A stretch of DNA of 64,000 nucleotides from assembly GCA_964425745.1 (NCBI GenBank), contig CAYRNW010000010.1:1-64000 (forward strand), written 5' to 3'. Numbering within the stretch: position 1 is the first letter of the stretch; each line of letters starts with the position of its first letter. The notes beneath the pieces were generated by a model. That model did no database searches. It was not told the DNA's origin and saw only the letters and a program-made list of their open reading frames with translations. This DNA comes from CALCNS01 sp964425745 (lineage in GTDB: Bacteria; Bacillota; JAAYKD01). Below are positions 53,137 through 62,379 of the stretch, piece by piece. Both the position numbers and the translations under genes were made by a program.

Positions 53137-54636
53137 CTAAATTGCTACGGACTCGAACGTGCCACAGGTTTCGATACGAACCATATAAGCTTCGACAAGC
53201 CGTTTGGTGACATGAGTAGTTTTCCAACCAGCAGTAGAACGTTGTTCCAACGGATCGGCTGTACCTGCAGATCCACGCTGTTTGACGAAGAACTCTAAAC
53301 CACCACTTTCAAGCTCGATCACACCGTATGCATCGCGACCGAGAGCTAAAGTTATATTGACAGGTCTGCCCTTGTCACCTGCTTCGCCCGGGTAAAGCAC
53401 GGCATCGTTAGGAATACCTGCACTGTAAACGGTAGCACCGTCTGCAACAGCTTCGAGCAACGGTTCCACGAAGGTCACGGTCTTGGTACCCACGGTTTTT
53501 ACGGTGTAAAGACGATTGGTGAAATACACTTTTTCTCCAACCATATCTTGGGTCCATTGATGGTCTAAAACGATGGTTCCGGTATGCCCGATTGCATATC
53601 CGGTTGCAAAGTCCACGGTGTCGGTGTAATTGCTACCATCTACCTTCGGACCGACAATAGCGGTACTGAAGCTAATAGTATTAGCGGCGGCCGCATCTAC
53701 GGTATAAAGCACTCCATTGAATAATACTTTACGACCGACAATCGCCTCTTGGTCGGCAGCGGTCAAGGTTTGGTCGATGGTTAAATTGGTCGAAGCAGCA
53801 CTACCTGCCACATAACCTGCAGCGTTATTGACCGTCAATTCACGCGCGGTAGAGCATAAATCCGCAGCTTCGATGACTTTGGCTTCCGTGGTTTCGAAGA
53901 ATCTCGCACCACTGATACGACCGATTTCTCCGGACTCCCAGCCTTCGGGATTGTAGGTCTTGACGGCTTCCCATTTGGGATCGTTCATGAGGTCGTATGC
54001 GGTATCGTGAGAGATAATGAACACGTAACCATCACGGCCAAAAGGTTTGGCAAGACCGTTTTTAAGGGTTCTGACGGCTCTGCGAACACAATCCACGGTG
54101 AAATAATCGTTGTCAGATTCCTCACCACCACGCAACAGATGACGAGCGGAAACGGAATCTTCGGCCCATTGGACATTGGAACCTCCCACCAATTCGTCAC
54201 GAATCAACGAGTCGATGGAACGCCCCGCCTGATCGCCCAAAACTTCAGTTGCCCACACCAAAACGTTGTCGATTGCGGTCATTTCGAGGATGTCGGACAA
54301 GGTGATATATCCACCGTATTGTTCCACGGTAGCAGTGATGGTACTCATTTTGAGTTTTTGCCCGTCAGGAGTCACACCTTCGGACAAAGGGGTGTTGATT
54401 TTCGGTAGAGGATCGAGCTTTCTAAACTCTACCGTCTTACCGCTATTCTTGGGAATGGGTAGCTTCTGCCCCCAACGGTCGTGCAGCAATACGGTTTTCG
54501 CAATATCGATAATGTAATTGCTGTAAAAGGTTTTCATTTCACCCGACAAGTCACTGTCGGAAGTTTTGTTGGTGTTCAACTCCCCTGCAAAGTATTGCAG
54601 GGAAAACTTCATAAGCAATGCTTTTAGTTTACTCAT
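53137..54636 (-). CDS. N4-gp56 family major capsid protein
   Basis: A 499-residue capsid protein. The conserved N-terminal core reads FRKLDPLPKINTPLSEGVTP and then VEQYGGYITLSDILEMTAIDN (residues about 70-120), the signature of the N4-gp56 family. The first residues (MKFSLQYFAGE, residues 9-19) contain a Prp-type recognition sequence, with predicted cleavage around Phe16/Ala17. Between about 280 and 400 lies an insert with two related units: VGRKVLFNGVLYTV near 297 and VGEKVYFTNRLYTV near 362. A GGAGGAAG site precedes the ATG at 54636. It forms the phage shell. Confidence 0.92.
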   Translation of the reverse strand: MSKLKALLMKFSLQYFAGELNTNKTSDSDLSGEMKTFYSNYIIDIAKTVLLHDRWGQKLPIPKNSGKTVEFRKLDPLPKINTPLSEGVTPDGQKLKMSTITATVEQYGGYITLSDILEMTAIDNVLVWATEVLGDQAGRSIDSLIRDELVGGSNVQWAEDSVSARHLLRGGEESDNDYFTVDCVRRAVRTLKNGLAKPFGRDGYVFIISHDTAYDLMNDPKWEAVKTYNPEGWESGEIGRISGARFFETTEAKVIEAADLCSTARELTVNNAAGYVAGSAASTNLTIDQTLTAADQEAIVGRKVLFNGVLYTVDAAAANTISFSTAIVGPKVDGSNYTDTVDFATGYAIGHTGTIVLDHQWTQDMVGEKVYFTNRLYTVKTVGTKTVTFVEPLLEAVADGATVYSAGIPNDAVLYPGEAGDKGRPVNITLALGRDAYGVIELESGGLEFFVKQRGSAGTADPLEQRSTAGWKTTHVTKRLVEAYMVRIETCGTFESVAI

Positions 54637-54655
54637 GATTTCTTCCTCCCTATTT

Positions 54656-55669
54656 CTATTTAGGATTTCGTTTGATAAATTCAGCTTGTCTTGCTCGACC
54701 TTCGGCTGTGCTTAAATCAAATGCTGGCCTATTGGCAACCGTTTGACGTAACTGCCCTTCTGATGGTCTTGCCTGTTTGGATTGCAGCGAAGCAACATAA
54801 GCAGCTTTCGCATCTTCGGCAGCCTTCTTCTCTCTTGTTGCAACTATATCGTTGAAGTGAAGTACGTTATAGGCAAGAGCGACAGGAACGCCGGATTCGA
54901 GCAGTGATCTAAACCGTGGGTTTTGTGATTCTGCTACAATGTCGAAGTCGGGGAATGATTTCTTTAATTCTTCTGCTTCATTCTGCCATTGTAGAATTTG
55001 CTTTTTTTGAAACTCGTTCACTCGTTGAATCTGTTCCTGCTGTTTCAATTTGTTCAGCTCGTTTGTAGTCTTGATGTGGTTCTTGAATGCTTCCACGGTC
55101 ATACCACTTTCACGCGCTCCATCTTCCCAATAAGCGTTATCGGCTTCAATGGCTTTCTGCAAGTCGGCAACGGTTTTGACATTGTGTTTCGTCATCAGCA
55201 AATCGAGAACGGGTTGAGCTTCGGAAAGCTTCGCGCTAACCGAATCGGCACGAGTTTTCTCGGCTACAATGCTGTCGTTGAGTTGCTTGTAGCGCTTGTT
55301 AAAAACTTCGTTGTGATACTCGGGCATCAGGTCTTTGTACTGGTTCTCGACCAAATCCCTAAACTGTGCCTTCCTTGCTTCTGGATCAGCAGTGTCAGTT
55401 TGAGTCGCTTCTGTAGTTTTCGCACCCTCGGCGGCAGGGTTTTTCGCGCCCGTTCTGCGTTGTTCCAACTTAGCGGCTTCTGCTTTGCCGAATCGTTTCT
55501 CTCGGATGCTTTTCATCTGATCCTGCAGTGAAGGTTGATTCGCTTGGCCTTCGCTACCTTGCACCGCACCACTGGCAGGAGTTCCTCCACCCATGGCAGA
55601 AGCCGCCCCACTGCCCATTGCAGCACCCGAACCGCCCTCGGCAAAAAACTGTAAATTCAACTTGAACAT
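54656..55669 (-). CDS. Phage scaffolding protein
   Basis: A 337-residue hydrophilic protein, almost wholly helical and rich in Glu, Lys, Ala and Gln, with disordered Gly/Ala/Ser-rich residues 11-50. Size and place between portal and capsid fit a scaffold that guides shell assembly and is then removed. The N-terminus KLNLQFFAEGG is an almost exact match to the Prp cleavage site of Firmicute ribosomal protein L27. The predicted cut after Phe9 would remove a nine-residue leader. The GGAGAGGGA site before the ATG is strong. Confidence 0.85.
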   Translation of the reverse strand: MFKLNLQFFAEGGSGAAMGSGAASAMGGGTPASGAVQGSEGQANQPSLQDQMKSIREKRFGKAEAAKLEQRRTGAKNPAAEGAKTTEATQTDTADPEARKAQFRDLVENQYKDLMPEYHNEVFNKRYKQLNDSIVAEKTRADSVSAKLSEAQPVLDLLMTKHNVKTVADLQKAIEADNAYWEDGARESGMTVEAFKNHIKTTNELNKLKQQEQIQRVNEFQKKQILQWQNEAEELKKSFPDFDIVAESQNPRFRSLLESGVPVALAYNVLHFNDIVATREKKAAEDAKAAYVASLQSKQARPSEGQLRQTVANRPAFDLSTAEGRARQAEFIKRNPK

Positions 55670-55688
55670 AGTTCCCTCTCCTTTTTCG

Positions 55689-55744
55689 CGCGGTCTTTCC
55701 CGTGAGTCTTTCTTTAGGATTAAACGCGGTCTTTCCCGTGAGTC
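55689..55744. repeat. Two perfect 20-bp direct repeats between protease and scaffold genes
   Basis: Copies at 55689-55708 and 55725-55744 are identical and 36 bp apart. They occupy nearly the whole gap between the protease gene stop and the scaffold ribosome site. No hairpin with a T-run is formed. Confidence 0.85.
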
Positions 55745-55751
55745 ATTTATA

Positions 55752-56108
55752 TTAGTCGCTATTGCGACCTAATAAACCATAATCATAATCGGTGTCGTGA
55801 CTTGATATGAGCTTCACATGATCTGGGTATTGGTCGGTCAATAAACCGATTCCGGTTTCAAGGAATTCCACTGCCGCCAACATCCTTGTGTCTTTCGTGT
55901 AGAACACCAACTCAATATTGTTTTCGGTAGTTCGGCAGGTTATGATGTCTATTTCTTTTCTGCCGTTATCGAAGAATGCTATGGCGCTAAATATCAAAGC
56001 ACTCACTGCTGCACAAACAATGTCTTGCCCTTTGTCTGCAAACAAGGCATGGCCCTCGCTCTTAATGACTACCTTTCCCTTGATAGACTTGATTGTGACG
56101 GTAATCAT
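55752..56108 (-). CDS. Prp-family (YsxB-like) cysteine protease encoded by the phage
   Basis: A 118-residue protein with the two Prp motifs: GHA with catalytic His20 and DIVCAAVSAL with catalytic Cys32. The 12-residue spacing equals that of the S. aureus enzyme (His22, Cys34). In Bacillota, Prp removes the N-terminal leader ending LNLQFF from ribosomal protein L27 and also cleaves phage capsid and scaffold proteins that carry the same sequence. Here the gene sits between portal and scaffold, and both scaffold and capsid begin with that sequence, so it most likely acts as the phage's own maturation protease. Its ATG overlaps the portal stop (ATGA). Confidence 0.88.
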   Translation of the reverse strand: MITVTIKSIKGKVVIKSEGHALFADKGQDIVCAAVSALIFSAIAFFDNGRKEIDIITCRTTENNIELVFYTKDTRMLAAVEFLETGIGLLTDQYPDHVKLISSHDTDYDYGLLGRNSD

Positions 56109-58108
56109 TTAGGACCGCCTCCTTCCGGCATGATTTTGGTGCGATCAATCAACTCTTGTGCATAGGACTTTGTCTGCCCTGCCATTGGATCGGCACCCGT
56201 GGTCTGAGGCGGTGCGGTAGCAAGATTCATTTCGTTAAGCATCTGCACGGTATTGTCCATAAACGGTTTGCCCGTCTGCAACTGCAAAGCTGCTGACATC
56301 TGCATCATCATTTCCTGCATCTGTTGCATCTGATTCATTAACGTCATACCGCGTGATACACGCTCTAACACCTTAGATTTGCCCTCGAATTCCATCATAT
56401 CTAATGCACCCATGGCCTGTTCTGCCATCTGTGGCGCGAATACGCCACTGTTATACAAGGTCATACCTAATTCATTTTGACTTGCTCTGCTGATTGGACT
56501 TCTGCGTTGAGCTTTGACCTGGATATCAAAGATTGGCACCCTTGTCGCAAGACCATTCTCAAGTGGTTTCTCGCGAATGTTTTGGTTCGATAGCTGTTCG
56601 TAATTGATTTCTCCGTTACCCACAATACGAAAAGCTCTCGGTTCGTCATAGAACTGACGAATCAGCTCGATTTCCAAATAAACAATCTCGCTAAATGCTC
56701 GGTAACTGCCGTTAATCATGTTCCGTGACGGCTTATTGCCTGACTCCACCAGTGTGGCAATAGCAGAAGCAGCTGTAACACCACCTGCTGTTGCACCACG
56801 TGAGAATTCCTCGTTATTCATTACCGTGTCAAGTTCACTGAATTTCAGTTCTAATACTTTGATAGTCATGGGATCAATTTCAATTGGTGGTATCTGCATC
56901 AGCTTTCGTTGGTCGATATCGCCGTCAATCAGAACAACACTCTTGTTCACATCCATAAACTCACTCACATTGAGGTTCACGCTGCGACTTGCAAAGTATC
57001 TCGGTCGTGAATTGATTAAAGCCGCCTCTAAAATTCCCGCATACAGCTTGTCGATGTAGAGCTGTATGTCTTTGCCAACGTGCAGGAAGCCATATCCGAG
57101 TGGTGTGGAAGCCATCTGGAACAATGGATCAAGCACAATCGGGTATCTACCATGGTCATACCAACCGCGTGTTTGGTAGGCGGGATCGTTTTCGGAAGCA
57201 AACAGGATGTTATCCCCTGCGAATTTGCAGAAATGCAACACTGTCTTGACATTACCATCCTCTAATCGAATCTGTCGTTTATAATACCAATCGACAATCG
57301 TTACTTTCTCATTGCTTGGCATCGTATATTCGGAATCGTATTTCACCTTATCAAATCGCGCATCCGATAAGCTGCCTTCCAGGTCGGGATATATTTCAAG
57401 CAATAAATCCTTATCGACCGTTTCAACCAGAAATACGTTTCGCGAATCTTGAATATCCGTGATGTTTGGCTCGAAGAACAGATTCAGGAGGTCGATTTTG
57501 GTTATCGTTACGTCACCGATGGAATCTTTGTTCTTATCCCAAAACACCCCATAAGCACCCGTGCCATGCAAAAGCTTGTAAAGGGTAACGTCGCTATAAA
57601 CCTTTTCGAAGCGGTTCCGTTCGTGCAGGACCGGCAGTATCGAGGAAAGCTTCTTGGCATCGGCTCTATCGTCCGGTTCGCGTTCGTGTATCAACGGCTC
57701 GGGGAATTGATCCATAAAATCGGCGTGTTTGTAACTGATCGCGTTCTGCAACCATGCGGAAATCGGTTCCGGTCGCCGCTCTGCATCAGAAGGTGGAACG
57801 TCTGTTCGAATCTCGTTCCAATGTCTTAGCTGCCACCATCGCTCGTTACTGACAATGGTAGTGTCAACACTGGCTTTCGCGTTCTTATAGTGTTGCAGAA
57901 TCCCTTTCGCTTTGCGTATGCTCTCAACGGTTATCGGCCCAGTTGCGGGGGAGATCCCTTCGGTCAAGCCGTTGCCTTCAGGTAGCTTGGCATCGTCGTT
58001 ACGCTTGGCTATCATCTGTTCGTGCTGAATCTGCTTCATGGCCCTCTCTAATGCCCTGGCATCCGCTTGTTGAGCCATCTGTTGTACTTGTTTCGGATCA
58101 ATGCCCAT
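56105..58108 (-). CDS. Portal protein
   Basis: A 667-residue portal protein, the dodecameric ring through which DNA is packaged and ejected. Features are the N-terminal helical region, DAERRPEPISAWLQNAISYKHADFMDQFPEP near 110-140, a central core (FFEPNITDIQDSRNVFLVE, GYGFLHVGKDIQLYIDKLYAG), SRGATAGGVTAASAIATLVESGNK, and a Met/Gln-rich C-terminal barrel region (LMNQMQQMQEMMMQMSA). The start was moved to the Met before GIDPKQVQQ, directly after AGGAGGTAG. It lies downstream of TerL and is coupled to the protease gene. Confidence 0.88.
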   Translation of the reverse strand: MGIDPKQVQQMAQQADARALERAMKQIQHEQMIAKRNDDAKLPEGNGLTEGISPATGPITVESIRKAKGILQHYKNAKASVDTTIVSNERWWQLRHWNEIRTDVPPSDAERRPEPISAWLQNAISYKHADFMDQFPEPLIHEREPDDRADAKKLSSILPVLHERNRFEKVYSDVTLYKLLHGTGAYGVFWDKNKDSIGDVTITKIDLLNLFFEPNITDIQDSRNVFLVETVDKDLLLEIYPDLEGSLSDARFDKVKYDSEYTMPSNEKVTIVDWYYKRQIRLEDGNVKTVLHFCKFAGDNILFASENDPAYQTRGWYDHGRYPIVLDPLFQMASTPLGYGFLHVGKDIQLYIDKLYAGILEAALINSRPRYFASRSVNLNVSEFMDVNKSVVLIDGDIDQRKLMQIPPIEIDPMTIKVLELKFSELDTVMNNEEFSRGATAGGVTAASAIATLVESGNKPSRNMINGSYRAFSEIVYLEIELIRQFYDEPRAFRIVGNGEINYEQLSNQNIREKPLENGLATRVPIFDIQVKAQRRSPISRASQNELGMTLYNSGVFAPQMAEQAMGALDMMEFEGKSKVLERVSRGMTLMNQMQQMQEMMMQMSAALQLQTGKPFMDNTVQMLNEMNLATAPPQTTGADPMAGQTKSYAQELIDRTKIMPEGGGPK

Positions 58109-58112
58109 CTTG

Positions 58113-59567
58113 CTACCTCCTAAACGCTGCGAATCGTTGTGAATCGTCTGGTCGAATGTTATCAAAAGGATTATAGGGTTTTGCTTCAGGTGGAATGCGT
58201 ATCGGTGCGGTGATCTGATTCATCATCACGGCATATCGCGTTTCATCGTAAATGTGGTCTTCGGATTCCGTGTCGATGTCTTCAACCTTCTTATCGTCAT
58301 ATACCAACGATGGGAATGTGCGTATGAAGTGTCGGCACCAGTTAAATATCTGTATCAAAGGTTGTCCGTTTGGTCTGAACACTAACCTGTGGTGTAGCTG
58401 AAGCTTTCCTGCTAATCTCTCGTTGTCGGCAGGATCAAAGTAAACGCCTCTCCTGCCCATGATGGATGCTATGGATTCTCCGCGATCACTGGCAAAGATG
58501 GATGGATCAGCAACCCCTACAATGGAATGTCCGTTCAGGTTAGAGTCGGCTCTTTCCATTTCCAGAATTTTATCTGCAATGGTTCCGACGTCCCATTGCA
58601 CTCCCGTGTTTGGTCGTTCCGCTTGGCAACCATAAAGCTCTTGCACTCGGTAATAACATCCTTCGGTGTCGATTGCCCACCAACCCACGCTGAATGGTTT
58701 ACTATATCCCCAGTCGAATGACCGGACAATACGCCAATGCTTTGGTATGGCAAACGGTCGAACCACGTGTGTGTAGTAGCCGTCTTTGTAGTGATCTGGA
58801 TCATCCTTAAACTCGGTAAAAACCTGCCCAGCGAACGTGTTCCAATCTCCATATAGAAGTGCATCACGTTCCTTCGGTGGTAGTGATGCCAATTTACCGA
58901 TGTATGTCGGATCATTCTCCATAAGGATTTTATTATCGAATACGCTGGATGGCACGAATACACGTTTGAATGTCTGTGTCAGTATCTTGCCACCGGGCAG
59001 AATGATCTCCCTTGTGTCTTTTATCGGTGTGAGTGGTGGTGCTGCCGTGACGAACCGCTCTTTGACCCAGGCGTGACCGATGCCACCCGGGTTTCCGGTT
59101 CCTCGGATGTATGCTCTTGTGCCTGGTCCATTCGGTCGATTACGTGACATCAGGTAAATGTATAAGTCGAATGTGAAATGTGTCAGCTCGTCGAAACCGA
59201 TGAAATCGAATGCTTGACCTTGGTATTTCTGCAAGTCCGTTTGTCTTTGCAGGTTTCCAAACCGAATCGATGCGCCACTCGGAAATCGCCATACATGCTT
59301 TGAATCGTTGTATTTAGCCGTTGGATATGCTCTCTTGTAATACTTCAGTGACTTTTCTATTAACTCGGTCAGCTCTGGATAGGTTTTACGAAGTAGCAAT
59401 CCTCGGAAATGTGGTATCTCGACCTGGCGTAACGGCTCGATAACAAGGCACTCCGATTTTCCACCACCTGCAGCCCCACCATAAAACGCCTCATACTCTG
59501 ACCTGGCTAAGAAATCACGTTGCCTTGGCTGTGGTTCCCAAACGGTATTACGGATCATCTTCTTCAC
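58113..59567 (-). CDS. Terminase large subunit
   Basis: A 484-residue packaging motor with N-terminal ATPase and C-terminal nuclease. Walker A is GGAAGGGKS (residues 30-38), Walker B is FIGFDELTHF with D126 and E127, and the coupling region has SRNRPNGPGTRAYIRGTGNPGG. The nuclease domain has SFDWGYSKPFSVGWWAID (first Asp), VGVADPSIF near 355 and EDIDTESEDHIYDETRYAVM near 445 (acidic metal site). It overlaps the small subunit by 20 bases. Confidence 0.94.
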   Translation of the reverse strand: MKKMIRNTVWEPQPRQRDFLARSEYEAFYGGAAGGGKSECLVIEPLRQVEIPHFRGLLLRKTYPELTELIEKSLKYYKRAYPTAKYNDSKHVWRFPSGASIRFGNLQRQTDLQKYQGQAFDFIGFDELTHFTFDLYIYLMSRNRPNGPGTRAYIRGTGNPGGIGHAWVKERFVTAAPPLTPIKDTREIILPGGKILTQTFKRVFVPSSVFDNKILMENDPTYIGKLASLPPKERDALLYGDWNTFAGQVFTEFKDDPDHYKDGYYTHVVRPFAIPKHWRIVRSFDWGYSKPFSVGWWAIDTEGCYYRVQELYGCQAERPNTGVQWDVGTIADKILEMERADSNLNGHSIVGVADPSIFASDRGESIASIMGRRGVYFDPADNERLAGKLQLHHRLVFRPNGQPLIQIFNWCRHFIRTFPSLVYDDKKVEDIDTESEDHIYDETRYAVMMNQITAPIRIPPEAKPYNPFDNIRPDDSQRFAAFRR

Positions 59568-60057
59568 CGTCGTCTTCTTGAATCGGAGGAAGCAGGATCA
59601 CTCCCGTTTCAGCTTCGTCCTCTGCGGTCATACGGTCGAATCCATACAACTTGGCAGCCATTTCGAGTCCTCTCAATTTGTCGTGCAGCTTGATTTCCAA
59701 TGCACCGAACTTGTCACGCTTTGCACCAGCTAACGCTTTACGCTGAAACGGTGTCATTTTATCGGTGTCGGTGAGTTTTATCTTACCTTTTTTGATGGTG
59801 AGATAGTTACCGATATCGCTGAAAGCAATCGCATTGATCTCCTGCATCAGCATTTCACGAGTGACTCCTGCCATAATTTGCATCTCGTGTTGCTTTTTGC
59901 CTATATATTCGGAAATTTCAGCATTCTTAAGCAATCTGTGTCCATTCGCCCCTGCGACTTTATCATTTTTAATATTAGGGTAAGCAAATTTATACGCTTT
60001 TGTGGCATTGAAGCAGAGCAAGTATTCATCAGCAAAGACACGTTGCGCATCCGTCAT
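59548..60057 (-). CDS. Terminase small subunit (Terminase_2 family)
   Basis: A 169-residue DNA-recognition subunit of the packaging machine. It has the N-terminal helix-turn-helix typical of the family (RVFADEYLLCFNATKAYKFAYP, then ANGHRLLKNAEISEYIGK), a central oligomerisation region with SDIGNYLTIKKGKIKLTD, LHDKLRGLEMAAKLYGFD near 125, and an acidic tail (PIQEDDGEEDDP). It starts the packaging and head gene series. Confidence 0.9.
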   Translation of the reverse strand: MTDAQRVFADEYLLCFNATKAYKFAYPNIKNDKVAGANGHRLLKNAEISEYIGKKQHEMQIMAGVTREMLMQEINAIAFSDIGNYLTIKKGKIKLTDTDKMTPFQRKALAGAKRDKFGALEIKLHDKLRGLEMAAKLYGFDRMTAEDEAETGVILLPPIQEDDGEEDDP

Positions 60058-60177
60058 ACATACCTGCCCCCTCCCTTCTGCTTTTTCGCCCTCATTGTAA
60101 AGAGCTTGTCTATGTCGTTTCGGGAGTTTCTACAGTTTATAACATAATATATCAAATAGATACATAGAAAGGGGCAT

Positions 60178-60210
60178 AAAAAAGCACCCAATCGTTTGAT
60201 TGAGTGCCTT
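60178..60210 (-). terminator. Intrinsic terminator after the endonuclease gene
   Basis: On the minus strand a 10-bp GCACTCAATC/GATTGGGTGC stem with one G-U pair is followed by TTTTTTA. It closes the methylase-endonuclease transcript before the terminase genes. Confidence 0.8.
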
Positions 60211-60223
60211 GTAAATGATTATT

Positions 60224-61516
60224 CTATTCGCTTATTAAACTAAAGATCCAATTTATCCAGCCAGTAATCGATGAACTTCTGCGCTTATATAATTCGTAAC
60301 CGCCTTCACCCATACTGATAGGATACTTTTTCATAATTTCAATTAGTTCGTTAAGCTCGGGATAACGCTGATTTGCTAAATAATACTGAAAAACTTCGCG
60401 AAAGACACCGTGTGATAATATAGACCTAACAAGAGTAAGATTTCTGGTTCTCACGCTCATATTCATGATTGATTTTCCATGATCGGTTAAGACCACCACT
60501 ATGCCCTGGTCGCTTTTCCTTTTTTCAAATAAGCCAATGTACTTTCCTGCGTTAAAATAGTAGTCGGATTGTCTTGTCGCAAACCCAAACTCATTGGCAA
60601 TATCTTCAACAGTCATTTGTTCGTTTTCAATCAATAATTCGCATAAGTTTATCACTCTATAAAACGAATCAGCTTGAACGAACGGAATATCATCCTCTGG
60701 AACAACAACAATGCTATTGCTGATTGAGATAATATCCTGTAGAGAAATCAGTTCTTGACCAAGTGTGTATCTCTTAGCTTTCAATAGCACAAGGGAGTTA
60801 TAGTTCTTAGGGTTTTCAAAGGTGTATTCATAAAGCGAAAAAACATTATTTGAATAGGTTAAGTATATGGGCCTTACAGGCTTTGTTACTTTCTGACTCC
60901 AAAGACGATATGGATAGTAAAGCTGACGCACAAGAAAATCTTCCGACAAAACATTTTTTGCTTCAACAAGAGTAAGCGAACCAATCCCTTCAAAGCCGCC
61001 ATCAATTTCAATTTGAGAATTCTTTACCTCAATTCTTTGATTACGCTTAAGACGAGAGTTATAAATCTCAAAATCAAATTCTTTCGATCCCATACGGCCG
61101 TTTACTGTTGGTAATAATCCTTTTTCATCCAAAAAAGCTTCCAACATGTTTGAAATAAAAGCCACATTGATAGCAGTGGACTCGCTTGAAATTTCATCCC
61201 AATTAATGCTTTGAACATAGTCCGGATATGAAACTTCAATTATCGGCGATTCTACTTCCTCGAATTTGTGATAAACCTTGTAGTTAGAGATTGAATAAGA
61301 ACCTCGAGTAATTGGTAAAATTGACAATTTCGATTCATCAAAAATGGCTGGCAGCTGCGTTCTACTATCAAATTTTGTCATTAAGCGAGGTTCTCGAAAC
61401 TCCTTGATTTGATCAGCCGTAATAACAAATTGACCTTCTTCATTGATTCTTTTAACAATTTCGTATTTCTCGAATAGCTTTACCCATGCTTCGTCGTTCT
61501 TTGGCTCTCTACTCAT
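60224..61516 (-). CDS. Predicted type II restriction endonuclease (PD-(D/E)XK)
   Basis: A 430-residue protein. The nuclease core lies at about 140-215: GRMGSKEFDFEIYNS, IEVKNSQIEIDGGFEG with D172, and LTLVEAKN with E185 and K187, giving a D...ExK active site. A winged-helix-like part follows near 285-350 (MTVEDIANEFGFATRQSDYYFNAGKY). It overlaps the adenine methylase by 8 bases, the usual arrangement of a restriction-modification pair. The recognition sequence cannot be stated from the sequence. An alternative is a non-restriction nuclease fused to a helix-turn-helix, but the methylase partner makes that less likely. Confidence 0.8.
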   Translation of the reverse strand: MSREPKNDEAWVKLFEKYEIVKRINEEGQFVITADQIKEFREPRLMTKFDSRTQLPAIFDESKLSILPITRGSYSISNYKVYHKFEEVESPIIEVSYPDYVQSINWDEISSESTAINVAFISNMLEAFLDEKGLLPTVNGRMGSKEFDFEIYNSRLKRNQRIEVKNSQIEIDGGFEGIGSLTLVEAKNVLSEDFLVRQLYYPYRLWSQKVTKPVRPIYLTYSNNVFSLYEYTFENPKNYNSLVLLKAKRYTLGQELISLQDIISISNSIVVVPEDDIPFVQADSFYRVINLCELLIENEQMTVEDIANEFGFATRQSDYYFNAGKYIGLFEKRKSDQGIVVVLTDHGKSIMNMSVRTRNLTLVRSILSHGVFREVFQYYLANQRYPELNELIEIMKKYPISMGEGGYELYKRRSSSITGWINWIFSLISE

Positions 61517-62345
61517 AGTTTCTTACAAGAACCTCCTCAATCGCGCCACGCTTTGTAGCATCTGAATTGATTGCTCGTTTGGCATCGACAATTGTGATGG
61601 TGTAATCTTTGAATAACTCTTTTATGAAATCAGTTGCCGAGTTTGACAACAAAAATTTAACTTCCCGTTTTGTTAAATCGTCACAACATTTTTTCAATCG
61701 AACTTGTTCCTCTTTGTCAAATCCACCTTTGTTATATCCTGTAAAACTTGAGGTGTCCGACACGGGGTCGTATGGTGGGTCAAGATAAACGAAACCACCT
61801 TTAGGTACTCGCTTCAATGTCTCGGAAAAATCTTCACTAAAGAATTGTATGTTTGAAGCTTTTAGATAAGTGCTTACCGCTCTCAAAATTGGTTCATTAA
61901 CAATATTCGGATTCTTATAATAGCCAAACGGAGTGTTAAACTCACCGGAGGAATTCACTCTAAACAAACCGTTATAACATGTCTTATTTAGATAAAGCAA
62001 TCGGGCAGCTTTGACTTCCTTCGATAAAGATTGATATACCCCTTTATCTCGATCCATATCACGAACCGAATAAAAGTGTTCTTGTGTATTTTGATGCTGT
62101 TTGAGTAGGTTGATCAGTTCATCTACATTATCTCTGATTACTTCATAAGCTGCTATTAAATCACTATTAAGGTCATTAACAATGGCTTTCTTAGGTTGAA
62201 GTGAGAACAAAACTGCACCACCACCTAAAAACGGTTCACAATAAGTAGTAATATGCTTTGGAATCAAAGGAGTAATTTCATTTAATAGTTGCCGTTTGCC
62301 ACCCACCCACTTTACAACCGGAATAGCAAGTTTGTTTTTCGCCAC
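61509..62345 (-). CDS. Dam/M.DpnII-type DNA adenine methyltransferase
   Basis: A 278-residue N6-adenine methylase of the D12 (Dam) class. SAM-binding motif: FLGGGAV (residues 39-45), preceded by VKWVGGKRQLL. Catalytic motif IV is DPPY (189-192) in YLDPPYDPVSDTSSFTGYNKGGF. The start is the GTG at 62345, directly before AKNKLAIPVV, with a near-perfect AAAGGAGG site; 52 further open codons upstream are not conserved and contain the promoter. Dam-class enzymes usually modify GATC or a related site, but the target here is unproven. It is translated with the overlapping endonuclease. Confidence 0.92.
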   Translation of the reverse strand: MAKNKLAIPVVKWVGGKRQLLNEITPLIPKHITTYCEPFLGGGAVLFSLQPKKAIVNDLNSDLIAAYEVIRDNVDELINLLKQHQNTQEHFYSVRDMDRDKGVYQSLSKEVKAARLLYLNKTCYNGLFRVNSSGEFNTPFGYYKNPNIVNEPILRAVSTYLKASNIQFFSEDFSETLKRVPKGGFVYLDPPYDPVSDTSSFTGYNKGGFDKEEQVRLKKCCDDLTKREVKFLLSNSATDFIKELFKDYTITIVDAKRAINSDATKRGAIEEVLVRNYE

Positions 62346-62379
62346 TGGCTTTACCTCCTTTGCAAAATCCTTAAATCTT

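Noticed and set aside
60061..60175. Promoter for the terminase operon
   Set aside because: TATAAA-like boxes exist but none has an acceptable -35 at 16-18 bp spacing.
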